From the NCBI GenBank assembly GCA_964496505.1, contig CAZBZV010000012.1, forward strand, positions 4,904-68,903: a DNA stretch of 64,000 nt, given 5' to 3'. Positions 34,274 to 43,138 of the stretch are shown one piece after another (position 1 is the first letter of the stretch; each line of letters begins with the position of its first letter). Position numbers and translations under genes: made by a program. The notes below the pieces were generated by a model. That model saw only the letters and a list, made by a program, of their open reading frames with translations, was not told the origin of the DNA and ran no database searches. Source of the DNA: JAABVY01 sp964496505. GTDB taxonomy: Bacteria > Zixibacteria > MSB-5A5 > JAABVY01.

Positions 34274-36013
34274 TCAGGCTATGCTTGATGTGCACAGCGG
34301 TTTTTCATTCTCGAAATCCACAGTATCGTTATTGTCTAGTAGAACTGCTTCGGTTTCCTCACCGATAACCTTGCCGTTTCTGAGACGCGGTTTGTAGTTG
34401 TGTATTGCTTTCAGATATTTTTCCGGCAGACGGCAGTATTTATATGCCGATTCTCCCTGCGGAATAAACCATTCACGTCCCGGGGCTTCGGGATTGTTTA
34501 AACGGCGGTTGACTTCCTCAGCGACCGTCTCAGGCTTGACATCATGCGAAACACGCATGCGTCTGGGAATAACCTTACCCTCGAAATAGTTGTTGAAATT
34601 CCAGGTCCAGATCTTGCCGCCTGCTTCCGGTTTCACGAAGCTTATGACCTCGCCTGTGGTCTTCCGAGAGCAGAGATATAGCAATCTGAGCGGTGGCAGA
34701 ACAATCTTATCCGGGATACCGTGCCAAACCGGAGTTTCATCTTCTTCGCAGGTATGAATCACAACCTGAGGCGTTTCCACCAATGGAGCAATCATGGCTG
34801 AAACTGAGGTCGAAGTCGAAACCAGCATATCGATATTCTGGAACCATAGTACTTCGTCATAGGCATAGATCTTACCGATATCGGTTACATTCGGCCCGCT
34901 CACCAGCTGCGAATGCTTTTCCTGGAATCCGTAGAATGTGAAGAATTGTATATCATCCCGGCTGGCATTCATAACATTTACCAGTTTCTGGTATTTTTCG
35001 ACATCCCAGCCCGAAATATCCCAGGGTATCGACATATTTGGACGCGGTGATGGTATGAACAACATCACCTTCTTCTTATCGCCGTATGGTTCAAGCTGTC
35101 TCTTTATTCTCTCGATATCCTCCTGCGGATAATTGAAATTCAGATGAATTCCCTTTTGCTCGACTTTATCCCAGCCGTCAGGGCCGTCAAAGCCCTCGAT
35201 ATATTTCTCCGGCTGCCATTTCTCGTCGACATCAAATGCGCCGCGCAGGATTATATCATATTTGCCGTCATTCAGAGGTACCGAGGGATTGTCCACAGTC
35301 TTTTCCGTTACCTCGTCAACCGTCTCGGCGATTTCGAACAATGGCTTTTCGATTTTACCGGCGGCGTACGAGACTTCCGCGCCGGGATATTTTGCCTTGA
35401 AGATCGCTGTCAATGGATATGACAAAAGCGAATCTCCAAAGACACGTGCGGTCGACTCCACCAGAATTTTAGGCGGACGATCTACACGCGCATAGGAATC
35501 CTTCTTTGCAAGCTTTACCGGTTTGAATGCGCGTACACACAGATTCTGGGCATGCAGGTCTGAAAGAAGATCGACCTTGCCAAATCCGGCTTTGAGAAGG
35601 AAATCTCCCAAAAGCCACCAGTCGTATGCGAAATAATGATAGTTCTCGTCGTAATCCTGGCCGCCGTAAAGCCATCCGATCAAATGGAATTTTCTTTCCG
35701 GATTTTTGTCGATATCCGGCAGGTTCAAATATTGTTCTGCTATGTACAGCAGGTTCGGACACCAGAGAGTAATAATTCCGCCCGGCTTGAGTACTCTATT
35801 CCATTCCTTGAGCACATCGCCCACTTCATAGCGGGCAAAATGTTCTACCAGATGCCGTGCGGCCAGCTCGTCAACACTGTCATCCTCAAACGGCAGGTTG
35901 CGCACATCGGCGACATATTTCACACCCTCAAGCGGTCTGATATCGAGGCTCTCGAAGCCCGGTAACGGGTCTGCGCCTGCTCCCAAATCTATTCTGAGTT
36001 TTTTATCCGACAT
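34274..36013 (-). CDS. SAM methyltransferase-glycosyltransferase (GT9-like) fusion
   Basis: A 579-residue protein. Residues about 1-165 form a class I methyltransferase domain: IDLGAGADPLPGFESLDI, DVRNLPFEDDSVDELAARHLVEHF and LKPGGIITLWCPN. Residues about 180-500 resemble heptosyltransferase-type GT9 enzymes: PPKILVESTARVFGDSLLSYPLTAIFKAKYPGAEVSYAAGK and VMLFIPSPRPNMSIPWDISGWDVEKYQKLVNVM, with DMLVSTSTSVSAMIAPLV near 405. Its ATG overlaps the stop of the upstream multi-domain transferase (TAATG). A combined sugar-adding and methylating enzyme is the simplest reading. Confidence 0.82.
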   Translation of the reverse strand: MSDKKLRIDLGAGADPLPGFESLDIRPLEGVKYVADVRNLPFEDDSVDELAARHLVEHFARYEVGDVLKEWNRVLKPGGIITLWCPNLLYIAEQYLNLPDIDKNPERKFHLIGWLYGGQDYDENYHYFAYDWWLLGDFLLKAGFGKVDLLSDLHAQNLCVRAFKPVKLAKKDSYARVDRPPKILVESTARVFGDSLLSYPLTAIFKAKYPGAEVSYAAGKIEKPLFEIAETVDEVTEKTVDNPSVPLNDGKYDIILRGAFDVDEKWQPEKYIEGFDGPDGWDKVEQKGIHLNFNYPQEDIERIKRQLEPYGDKKKVMLFIPSPRPNMSIPWDISGWDVEKYQKLVNVMNASRDDIQFFTFYGFQEKHSQLVSGPNVTDIGKIYAYDEVLWFQNIDMLVSTSTSVSAMIAPLVETPQVVIHTCEEDETPVWHGIPDKIVLPPLRLLYLCSRKTTGEVISFVKPEAGGKIWTWNFNNYFEGKVIPRRMRVSHDVKPETVAEEVNRRLNNPEAPGREWFIPQGESAYKYCRLPEKYLKAIHNYKPRLRNGKVIGEETEAVLLDNNDTVDFENEKPLCTSSIA

Positions 36014-39000
36014 TACAACCTTTCCAAAAATTCCGAGAGGTGATAGATTAGGTCCTTCTCATGCCACCACTTCTTCGACCATTCATAGGTGCGATTCTGC
36101 TCGGCCAGGATCCGTTTCGGATCGGCCAGAAGCGAATCCAGAATCTCATACAGCTCCCATTCATCGGCGGGAGTGTACCATGGCAGCTCTTTGGTTCCAA
36201 TTGTGCGGGCAATCAGGTTTTTTGCAAAATCATCGAGATGAATGACATTTACCAGTCCCAGTGCTGAATGCTCGATCGAGGCGGTGCAGTAGTAGCCATC
36301 CCCCACCTGCATCTGGTCGAAGCCGATATTGGCGGCAGCCTTGACCCGCATGGCATCGTAATATTTCAGATTCTCAATGAATTTGAATTCGACGTTATTG
36401 TATTTGCTCAGGACTTTATCCCTGATGCGCTCATGCATATCGATATTTTTCAGCCCGCGGTCGGAGGAGGTCTGGACAATTACGATTCCATCATCCACAC
36501 TCGGTTCTATTCTGGCATAGCGATCCTTGTCGCGATTCAGTAGAATCGGGATATAATGCGAGCCCGGCATATTGTGATAGATATCCGGCTGACAGGTGAT
36601 AGTCGCCCAGCCCTTATCCTTGAACTGCTGATAATAGAATGGATAATTTCTTCGTACTGAGGTCGATCCGAAGAAAAATGCTGCGCATTTCTTGTCCCTG
36701 GTGTACATATTCCAGTCAATCGGACCCAAAGGCAGTTCCTCGGTATCATAGAAACGCGCATCTTTCTTGGAATTGCCGATATAGATCGCAGCGTTAAAGA
36801 TCATCACATCCGCTTCCTCGGCAATCTTGCGGATTTCGCTAAAATCCTTTATGACCTCGCAGCCGCCGTGCAGTACTTTCTGCCAGACCAGATCATGGTC
36901 GAAACCGCGGCTTTCCACATGAGTAATCAGACGGCATTTATGATTTGTATATTTCTCGATTGCGGCCTTGTACATGGCCGAAATTCCAGCCGGGTCGATA
37001 TAGCCTATCCAGGCGATATTCAGGCCTTTCTTTTTCGGCTTATTGCTTACCTTAAACGGCTTCTCACCATCGGTCATCTCCTCGGCCGCCCAGAGCTCAT
37101 CATACCAGCGCTTCATATACTGGCGGTACATTTCCCAATTCTTCTCCATATCGACTGACTTGCTGACATTTGTTGAATGCATCCGGTAGTATACCAGCGG
37201 CTCGGGGATGAATTTCACTTTGTAGAAATGGGCGATCTTGTGCCACATCGCGCCGTCAGCGGTATGCCCCGATCTTCCACCCAGGCCCTCATCAAAATAG
37301 CCGGTTTTTTTCAGAACCTCGCGGCGGAACAGCACCGAATTGCCGTTGATCGGATTTCTCTGGAATAAAACCTCTTCCAGCTTATCGGGATCGGGAGGCT
37401 GGATATTGGCTCTCTGCATCATTTTGGAGTTGTCGTCAATATAATAGAAGTCGGAATAAACCATACCCAGCTTCGGATCCTTGTGAAGCTCCTCGACTGT
37501 TCTTTCAATTTTTTCCGGCGTATAGACATCATCTGACGAGAGCCAAGATATATATTCCCCGCTCGAGGCAAGTATGCCGTAGTTGAGGGCACGGGATACA
37601 CCCCAGTTCTCCTGCCGGATTATCTTTACCTCATCCTTATACTTCTCCAGAATCTCGGGGGTGTTGTCGGTCGAACCATCGTCAACAACAATTATTTCGA
37701 TATTCTTATAAGTCTGCTTTAATGCGCTCTCGAGCGCTTCTTCCAGAAATTCCGCACGGTTGTAAGTCGGAATAATAATCGAAACTTTGCCGTAGTCTAC
37801 ATCCGACTTCTCTACCGTATCCGGCAGAAGCTTATTGCGCGTTGTTTTAACTTCCGCGGAATCCGGCTTTATATTCATTGACGAGATCAGGCTGTCGATT
37901 TCCTTGAGCTGCCCGGTCAGGGAGAAATTCTTCATGATATACATGCGGTTATCTTTGGCCAGCCTGCCCCGGTCCTGATCCAGCAGCGATATTGTCAGCT
38001 CAGCGCATTCATCGGGCGTATTGAAACGGTATTTCTCGGGATAGACATTCTCAGAGCCGGGCCAGTTGTGTACCAAAGGCATCAGGCCTGAGGCCATCCC
38101 CTCGGCAATCGAATAATGGAAGGACTCAAAGACCGAGGTCGAGATTACGAAATCCTTGTCCTTGAAATAGCCGGGGATATCATCAACCCATCCATCGAAC
38201 TGAACCGGGATGTTCAGCTTAGGAATCATATGATCGAAATAGAGTTTGAAACGCGGATCCTGATAATCTCCTGCCAGGAAGAATCTGAATTCGGGATCGC
38301 GTTCATGAATCGCCTTGAAACACTGCAATAAGAGTGCTGGATCCTTTTTGTAGTTGATATAACCCACCGAACACAGATTTTTGCCATACTTTTTATCCGG
38401 TGGAATCTTGAACTTAGCGGTATCCACGCCATTGGGGATAATCATACTGCTGGCGGCGCATTTGGGATGGAGCATGCTCATCACTTTTTCCACCGACTGG
38501 TTTACCATCACCAGCTTGTCGACTTTGCGCCAATCCACATGATCCGGCATTGTAGTAAATGCCTCGTACGAATGCAGACGGCAGATAATCGGGCAGGTTT
38601 TGGGCAGCTTGGTAGCTTCGATAATCAACTGGTCGCACCACTCGAACCAGGCCAGATCGGCCCATTCCATAAGCTTCCTGACATCCTCAACTGTATTGCC
38701 CTGAAAGAGCCGCACATCGTGGTGTAAATTGAAGTGTTTCAGAATGTCCTTTCCGAAGGCATTCTGGCTGTCAAAGAAAGCTATTTTTAATCTTGTAGTT
38801 TCTTTTGGTGCGGCATGAATTTCGGATACTATCTTATCGACATCCACAATTTCAGAATCCGTGTTGGCCAACTGCTCCAGACGGTTTTGCCATTGGGTGA
38901 TCTTCCGGTCATTTGGATTCAGTTCCAGGTACTTATTTGCGGCCTCGAGACCGGCTTTGAAATCTTTCTGCTGAAGGCAAAATTCCAGATAATTATGCAA

Positions 39001-39474
39001 GCCCTTTTCATAGAACGGATTAAGCTCAAGCGCTTTAAGAAAATTCTTTTGGGCATCGTCGACCTTGCCCTTATAACTCTGTACAACCGCCAGGTCGGAA
39101 TAGGCCTGATCGTTTTCAGGCTCCAGCTCGACTAATTTGCGGAATGATGCTTCCGCCTTGTCCAGTTGTTCCACTGATGTATAGATCAGCCCGAGATTGT
39201 AATGGCAGACCGGAGATTTAGGAGAAATCTCCACCGCCTTCTCGAAGTACTTCAGGGCCTTCTCGGTGTCACCCAGCGACACCGCAATTGCGCCTATATT
39301 TGTTGCCAGGTCGGGATGTTCCGGCACGATTTCGAATGCTTTCTCGAGCTGCTCCAGAGCCTCTTTGAAGCATTTGGCGCTGATATAGAGATTTGCAAGT
39401 TCTAACAGTAGTTCTGGTTTGTCGGGCGACTGTTCAACCTTTTGGCGTAATTCCGCAATTTTGGGGATATCCAT
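36013..39474 (-). CDS. TPR protein with three glycosyltransferase-like domains
   Basis: A 1153-residue protein. The order is five or six TPRs (about 1-200); a GT4-like GT-B domain (about 225-545, with IPNGVDTAKF, NLCSVGYINYKKDPALLLQCFKAI and ESFHYSIAEGMASGLMPLVHNWPG); a family 2 GT-A domain (about 560-800, VSIIIPTYNRAEFLEEALES, VVDDGSTDNTPEIL); and a second GT-B-like domain (about 830-1153, GYIDPAGISAMYKAAIEKY, VVQTSSDRGLKNIDMHERI). It is first in the sugar block, right after the HExxH gene. A processive protein or glycan modifier is likely. Confidence 0.87.
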   Translation of the reverse strand: MDIPKIAELRQKVEQSPDKPELLLELANLYISAKCFKEALEQLEKAFEIVPEHPDLATNIGAIAVSLGDTEKALKYFEKAVEISPKSPVCHYNLGLIYTSVEQLDKAEASFRKLVELEPENDQAYSDLAVVQSYKGKVDDAQKNFLKALELNPFYEKGLHNYLEFCLQQKDFKAGLEAANKYLELNPNDRKITQWQNRLEQLANTDSEIVDVDKIVSEIHAAPKETTRLKIAFFDSQNAFGKDILKHFNLHHDVRLFQGNTVEDVRKLMEWADLAWFEWCDQLIIEATKLPKTCPIICRLHSYEAFTTMPDHVDWRKVDKLVMVNQSVEKVMSMLHPKCAASSMIIPNGVDTAKFKIPPDKKYGKNLCSVGYINYKKDPALLLQCFKAIHERDPEFRFFLAGDYQDPRFKLYFDHMIPKLNIPVQFDGWVDDIPGYFKDKDFVISTSVFESFHYSIAEGMASGLMPLVHNWPGSENVYPEKYRFNTPDECAELTISLLDQDRGRLAKDNRMYIMKNFSLTGQLKEIDSLISSMNIKPDSAEVKTTRNKLLPDTVEKSDVDYGKVSIIIPTYNRAEFLEEALESALKQTYKNIEIIVVDDGSTDNTPEILEKYKDEVKIIRQENWGVSRALNYGILASSGEYISWLSSDDVYTPEKIERTVEELHKDPKLGMVYSDFYYIDDNSKMMQRANIQPPDPDKLEEVLFQRNPINGNSVLFRREVLKKTGYFDEGLGGRSGHTADGAMWHKIAHFYKVKFIPEPLVYYRMHSTNVSKSVDMEKNWEMYRQYMKRWYDELWAAEEMTDGEKPFKVSNKPKKKGLNIAWIGYIDPAGISAMYKAAIEKYTNHKCRLITHVESRGFDHDLVWQKVLHGGCEVIKDFSEIRKIAEEADVMIFNAAIYIGNSKKDARFYDTEELPLGPIDWNMYTRDKKCAAFFFGSTSVRRNYPFYYQQFKDKGWATITCQPDIYHNMPGSHYIPILLNRDKDRYARIEPSVDDGIVIVQTSSDRGLKNIDMHERIRDKVLSKYNNVEFKFIENLKYYDAMRVKAAANIGFDQMQVGDGYYCTASIEHSALGLVNVIHLDDFAKNLIARTIGTKELPWYTPADEWELYEILDSLLADPKRILAEQNRTYEWSKKWWHEKDLIYHLSEFLERL

Positions 39475-39521
39475 ACATAAATCTTCCTATTAAGTTGTAA
39501 TTTCCAATCAGTACGGCCGGA

Positions 39522-40280
39522 CTATGCCACCCAGGCGGCAGACATAGCCAGGGCCTGCAGAGAATAATCCATATTTCTGTCATAGGCCACTTCACCATTT
39601 TTCATTGAAGCATGGGAGGAATTCGAGTCTGTATCATCTTTTGTCTGGCCGGTCTTTACTCCCATAATAGCTTCCAAAAGCTTTTCCGGCGATGTCAATG
39701 CTTTTCCGATTTTATCCAATAATTCATTTAATGCCTGCGGGCTCGACTTCATTTCGGAGCGCGATTTCAGGCTTTCTATTTTAGATTTTATCTGTTCCAA
39801 TTGTCGTTCTTTATTCTCGAGACTTGCCAGCTTAAAGCTGGATACTTCTTCGGATTTCAGTTCGCTGATCTTTGCCTTGATCTTTTCGAGCTGAGTCTCG
39901 ATGCTGTTTTCGATTCGATCAATATCCTGATCAGGTTCCTGCTGGGGAGATTTATTCGCAGCCTCTATCTGATTTGCTTCACCACCTGCCTTGTTTTTGA
40001 ACTCGAGATCGAGAATATCGAGCTTCTGCTCTTTTTCCTTCAGTACCGCAGTAGCTTCACCCTTGACAGGTATCAGTTTGCCGTCCACGAAGCGGTACTG
40101 GATCGTAATATTCTCGCTTACAACCTCTTTGCCGGTGGCCTGAGCTATGGCACGATATTGCTGCAGATGATGGCGCTCATGATTTACCACATGGGCATTG
40201 GCGTTGAAGCTGGAGGCCTTCTCCAGCATACCATGACCCTTATAGGTAATCGGCTTGTATGTCTGCATCTCTACCGGCAT
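39522..40280 (-). CDS. HExxH-containing protein of unknown function next to fliW
   Basis: A 252-residue protein without signal peptide. Near residues 29-75 it reads HVVNHERHHLQQYRAIAQATGKEVVSE then ITIQYRFVDGKLIPVKGEATA, with H34-E35-x-x-H38, which partly resembles the SprA-related putative metalloprotease family. The rest is acidic coiled coil (IETQLEKIKAKISELKSEEV and EQIKSKIESLKSR, about 125-175) and a polar tail. It starts 10 bases after fliW. No third zinc ligand can be assigned with confidence. The flagellar role is inferred from position only. Confidence 0.75.
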   Translation of the reverse strand: MPVEMQTYKPITYKGHGMLEKASSFNANAHVVNHERHHLQQYRAIAQATGKEVVSENITIQYRFVDGKLIPVKGEATAVLKEKEQKLDILDLEFKNKAGGEANQIEAANKSPQQEPDQDIDRIENSIETQLEKIKAKISELKSEEVSSFKLASLENKERQLEQIKSKIESLKSRSEMKSSPQALNELLDKIGKALTSPEKLLEAIMGVKTGQTKDDTDSNSSHASMKNGEVAYDRNMDYSLQALAMSAAWVA

Positions 40281-40290
40281 AAATCAGACC

Positions 40291-40770
40291 TTAAATCTGC
40301 ACCGCCAGTCTCTGCTTTCGGGCGGTATCTTTTACATTTTTGCTCAGTTCGTCCAGCACATAATGCTGGATCGTATACGGGCTGTTCGACAGCACGATCT
40401 GTTTGCCATTGTTGTTGTCCAGATTTATCACCAGCGGCCCCAGAAGATTGGCCGACATTTTGGCTATATCATCCGGAATAGTCACAATGGCGAAGATTTC
40501 GATTCTGTCCAGTGAGGATACCTGGATGTCTTCAAGTTCCTTGTAGTGGATCTCGATCTTGTAATTCTTGAAGAATATAGTCGGGTTGATCACCACAAAG
40601 GCAAGGTTTGGATCCTCGAGAGACTGCAGCCAGCAAAACGGATCTGAGTCCTCTCGTTCCAACAGAACAAATTTTTTGAATTGCTCAAAACCTATTAGCC
40701 CCTTTGGAAACTCGATGATATTCTGTTCCGGTATTTCCAATTCACCGAATCTGAAAGTCGCAATTTTCAT
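40291..40770 (-). CDS. fliW: flagellar assembly factor FliW
   Basis: A 159-residue protein with the FliW pattern: FGELEIPEQNIIEFPKGLIGFEQFKKFVLLE near 8-38, WLQSLEDPNLAFVVINP near 47-63, and LLGPLVINLDNNNGKQIVLSNSPYTIQHYV near 109-138. FliW binds CsrA and relieves its block of flagellin translation, and is itself titrated by cytosolic flagellin. In this window flgL precedes it and csrA is two genes upstream, so the whole control loop is encoded together. Confidence 0.96.
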   Translation of the reverse strand: MKIATFRFGELEIPEQNIIEFPKGLIGFEQFKKFVLLEREDSDPFCWLQSLEDPNLAFVVINPTIFFKNYKIEIHYKELEDIQVSSLDRIEIFAIVTIPDDIAKMSANLLGPLVINLDNNNGKQIVLSNSPYTIQHYVLDELSKNVKDTARKQRLAVQI

Positions 40771-40777
40771 AATAACC

Positions 40778-42709
40778 TTACCTTATAAAATCCAACAAAG
40801 ACGGTTGTATGATCTTAGCGGCCGAGTTCAGAGCCGCCGTGTAGATATTTTCCTGAGTTGCAAGATCGGCTACGAGCTTGGTTATATCCGCACCTTCGGT
40901 TTCACTTAATAGCTTGGTTACCTCCAGGTTATAGTCCATCAGACGGGATTCGGTGGTTTCCATACGCACCATCTTGGCACCGACCGAGGCCCGCTCGTTG
41001 AGAATATGATTCAATGATGAATCCAGGCTGCCGATAACATCGGCTACGCCTTTTTGGTCGTTATTCCGAAGAGCATCTATTAGAAATATAAAATTACCGA
41101 GCACATCCGGAGAGCCCTCGATGCCCAGATTATAGGCGGTATCGGACTCGCCGATATCTTCTATCAATAATGTCTGGCCGACCACGGTTGATTCGATCTG
41201 GATTCCCTTCTGACTCTCATTAATTGAAGCCTGTATCGACAGACCGCTGCTATTGAAGGTGTCGATCAGATCGCCAATTGTGGTTATCCCGGTTGCCCCC
41301 GGATTTATATTGACCGAATTCGATCCCTGAGCTATCATTATCTCGTTCATCTCATAACCCAGTCCGTTATCCATGAGAGCAAGCGGGGTCAGAAGAGTTA
41401 TCTCGGGATCCAAATCGTTTCCTACCAGATTTTTATTGAAATTACCCAAAAGACCTATATCAGAGGCGGTCGTGTCGCCCGGAGCGATCTCCTCCACGCT
41501 GAACTCGGGCTGGGGATTGACATCCTGCCCCGAGAGAAGCGACGCGATATTGCCGAGAATGCCCAGTTTTGCTCCGGTAAACGACTCGGTGGAAATCTCA
41601 GAGACCTGAAGACCCAGCGGAACTCCATTGGTATCCTCGATGTCGATTCCGGTCGAAGTCGGATTCAGGCTGGCGGTAACATTGCTGATTCCCGCTGCGG
41701 TCAATGTGTTATTGATTTCCGTGATAACATCGCCAATAGTAGAAGCCGCCGAAAGATCAACCGTAATATCCGTCGAATTGTCGGATGTATGAATACGGAT
41801 TTCGTTCGGTTCCTGACCGATGCCAGTACCATAATTCAAGTTTGAAAGCGGCGTGGAGAGGGAAATTTCCGGTTTGTCAGTAGCAACCAGTTTGAGATTG
41901 TTGCCTTCCTCGCCAAGTTGCACTGTGAGATTGTCGATACCTCCTGCCACAAGCTGGTTATTGATCTCGGTCATCAGCGTATTTATATCGGTTGTTGCGG
42001 GAGGAATCGTAATCGTAACGGAGTTATTCAAATTCTGGTCGGTTATGGTAAACGATCCCGGAGACAAATCAACTCCCCGGCCGCTGTTGAGATCGGCCAA
42101 AAGCGTATTACCGTCGATACCGGCATTAAGATCGCCGTCCTCTCCCAATACCCGGAAAGGCCGAGTTAAAATGTCCGAGCCGGGAATATTGATACTGATC
42201 TTGGTTGAGGTCTCGATTTCGTATTTTATCAGACCCTGATCGCCTTCATAGGTTACTCCCTTGGTTGAAGCCACGAATGGCTTGGTGCGGGTCATATGGC
42301 CGGCGAAAAGGTATCGTGATCCCTGCTGGAGATTTCCGGATTGCAGCACCTGTTGAAACAGTGATTCCACCTCGTTGGCCACGGAATTGCGCGCAGTGGC
42401 ATCATAAGTATCATTAGCCAGCGAGACCGCTATCTCCTTGGCCTGGCTAATCATTTCGGTGGTATCACCCAGGGCGACATCAACCGAGGCCAGCCAGTTG
42501 TTGCCTTCGGAGATATTCGCACGATACTGCTCGATCTCGGATAATCGCGAGCGATAAGACAGGTCCTTAATCGTGCCAATCGGATCGTCCGAGGGCTTCA
42601 TGATACGCCGTCCTGTGGACATCTGATTTTGCAGATATAGAAAACGGCTGATGTTTTTGGACAGGTTGTTTATAACCTGATCCGCTATCATTTTACTGGT
42701 TACTCTCAT
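40778..42709 (-). CDS. flgL: flagellar hook-associated protein 3
   Basis: The hook-filament junction protein FlgL, 643 residues against about 300-400 in most species. The ends are conserved: MRVTSKMIADQVINNLSKNISRFLYLQNQMSTGRRIMKPSDDPIGTIKDLSYRS and the C-terminal DITKLVADLATQENIYTAALNSAAKIIQPSLLDFI. The extra length lies in the middle (about 210-520), which carries three repeats of the flagellin hook IN motif type, e.g. STIGDVITEINNTLTAAGISNVTASLNP and TTIGDLIDTFNSSGLSIQASIN. It lies between csrA and fliW. Confidence 0.95.
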   Translation of the reverse strand: MRVTSKMIADQVINNLSKNISRFLYLQNQMSTGRRIMKPSDDPIGTIKDLSYRSRLSEIEQYRANISEGNNWLASVDVALGDTTEMISQAKEIAVSLANDTYDATARNSVANEVESLFQQVLQSGNLQQGSRYLFAGHMTRTKPFVASTKGVTYEGDQGLIKYEIETSTKISINIPGSDILTRPFRVLGEDGDLNAGIDGNTLLADLNSGRGVDLSPGSFTITDQNLNNSVTITIPPATTDINTLMTEINNQLVAGGIDNLTVQLGEEGNNLKLVATDKPEISLSTPLSNLNYGTGIGQEPNEIRIHTSDNSTDITVDLSAASTIGDVITEINNTLTAAGISNVTASLNPTSTGIDIEDTNGVPLGLQVSEISTESFTGAKLGILGNIASLLSGQDVNPQPEFSVEEIAPGDTTASDIGLLGNFNKNLVGNDLDPEITLLTPLALMDNGLGYEMNEIMIAQGSNSVNINPGATGITTIGDLIDTFNSSGLSIQASINESQKGIQIESTVVGQTLLIEDIGESDTAYNLGIEGSPDVLGNFIFLIDALRNNDQKGVADVIGSLDSSLNHILNERASVGAKMVRMETTESRLMDYNLEVTKLLSETEGADITKLVADLATQENIYTAALNSAAKIIQPSLLDFIR

Positions 42710-42790
42710 AACCTCTTTTTCCCATCAAATCGCTTAATATTTTTCGTTTTCATATGGATGAAATCCGTATCCGGCATTTTTTATACCCGC

Positions 42791-43102
42791 TCAAGGTTTG
42801 GGCGGTCTTTTGGAACGGTCGTCTCGATACCGCATCTTGGGTTTTGAATCGGATTTCTTGATCTCACCCTTGTACTTGCCCTTCAGATATTCAACCGCAC
42901 TGTTAAGCTCGTCCTTATCGGCCTTCGAGGCCTTGCGGTTTTCCTTCTGAATCTTGACATAAATCTCTTCCCTGTGCACTACCACTTTAAGGGGCGCCTC
43001 GATCCCCAGCCGGACCTGCCGCCCGTAAATCCCCAGCACGGTAACCTTGATATTGTCACCGATGGTAATGCTTTCCCCTAACTTCCTTGTTAGTATGAGC
43101 AA
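42791..43102 (-). CDS. csrA: carbon storage regulator CsrA, extended form
   Basis: RNA-binding translation regulator. The canonical part is MLILTRKLGESITIGDNIKVTVLGIYGRQVRLGIEAP and VVVHREEIYVKIQKEN (about 1-54). The protein continues with a 49-residue basic tail (to 103 residues, rich in Lys, Arg and Pro), beyond the 61 residues of E. coli. The start is a TTG at 43102 with AGGAGG five bases upstream. Location between flgK and flgL next to fliW is the typical place for FliW-antagonised CsrA. Confidence 0.95.
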   Translation of the reverse strand: MLILTRKLGESITIGDNIKVTVLGIYGRQVRLGIEAPLKVVVHREEIYVKIQKENRKASKADKDELNSAVEYLKGKYKGEIKKSDSKPKMRYRDDRSKRPPKP

Positions 43103-43138
43103 TTCTGCCTCCTACCATCCTTAGTAAACTTTGTACTT

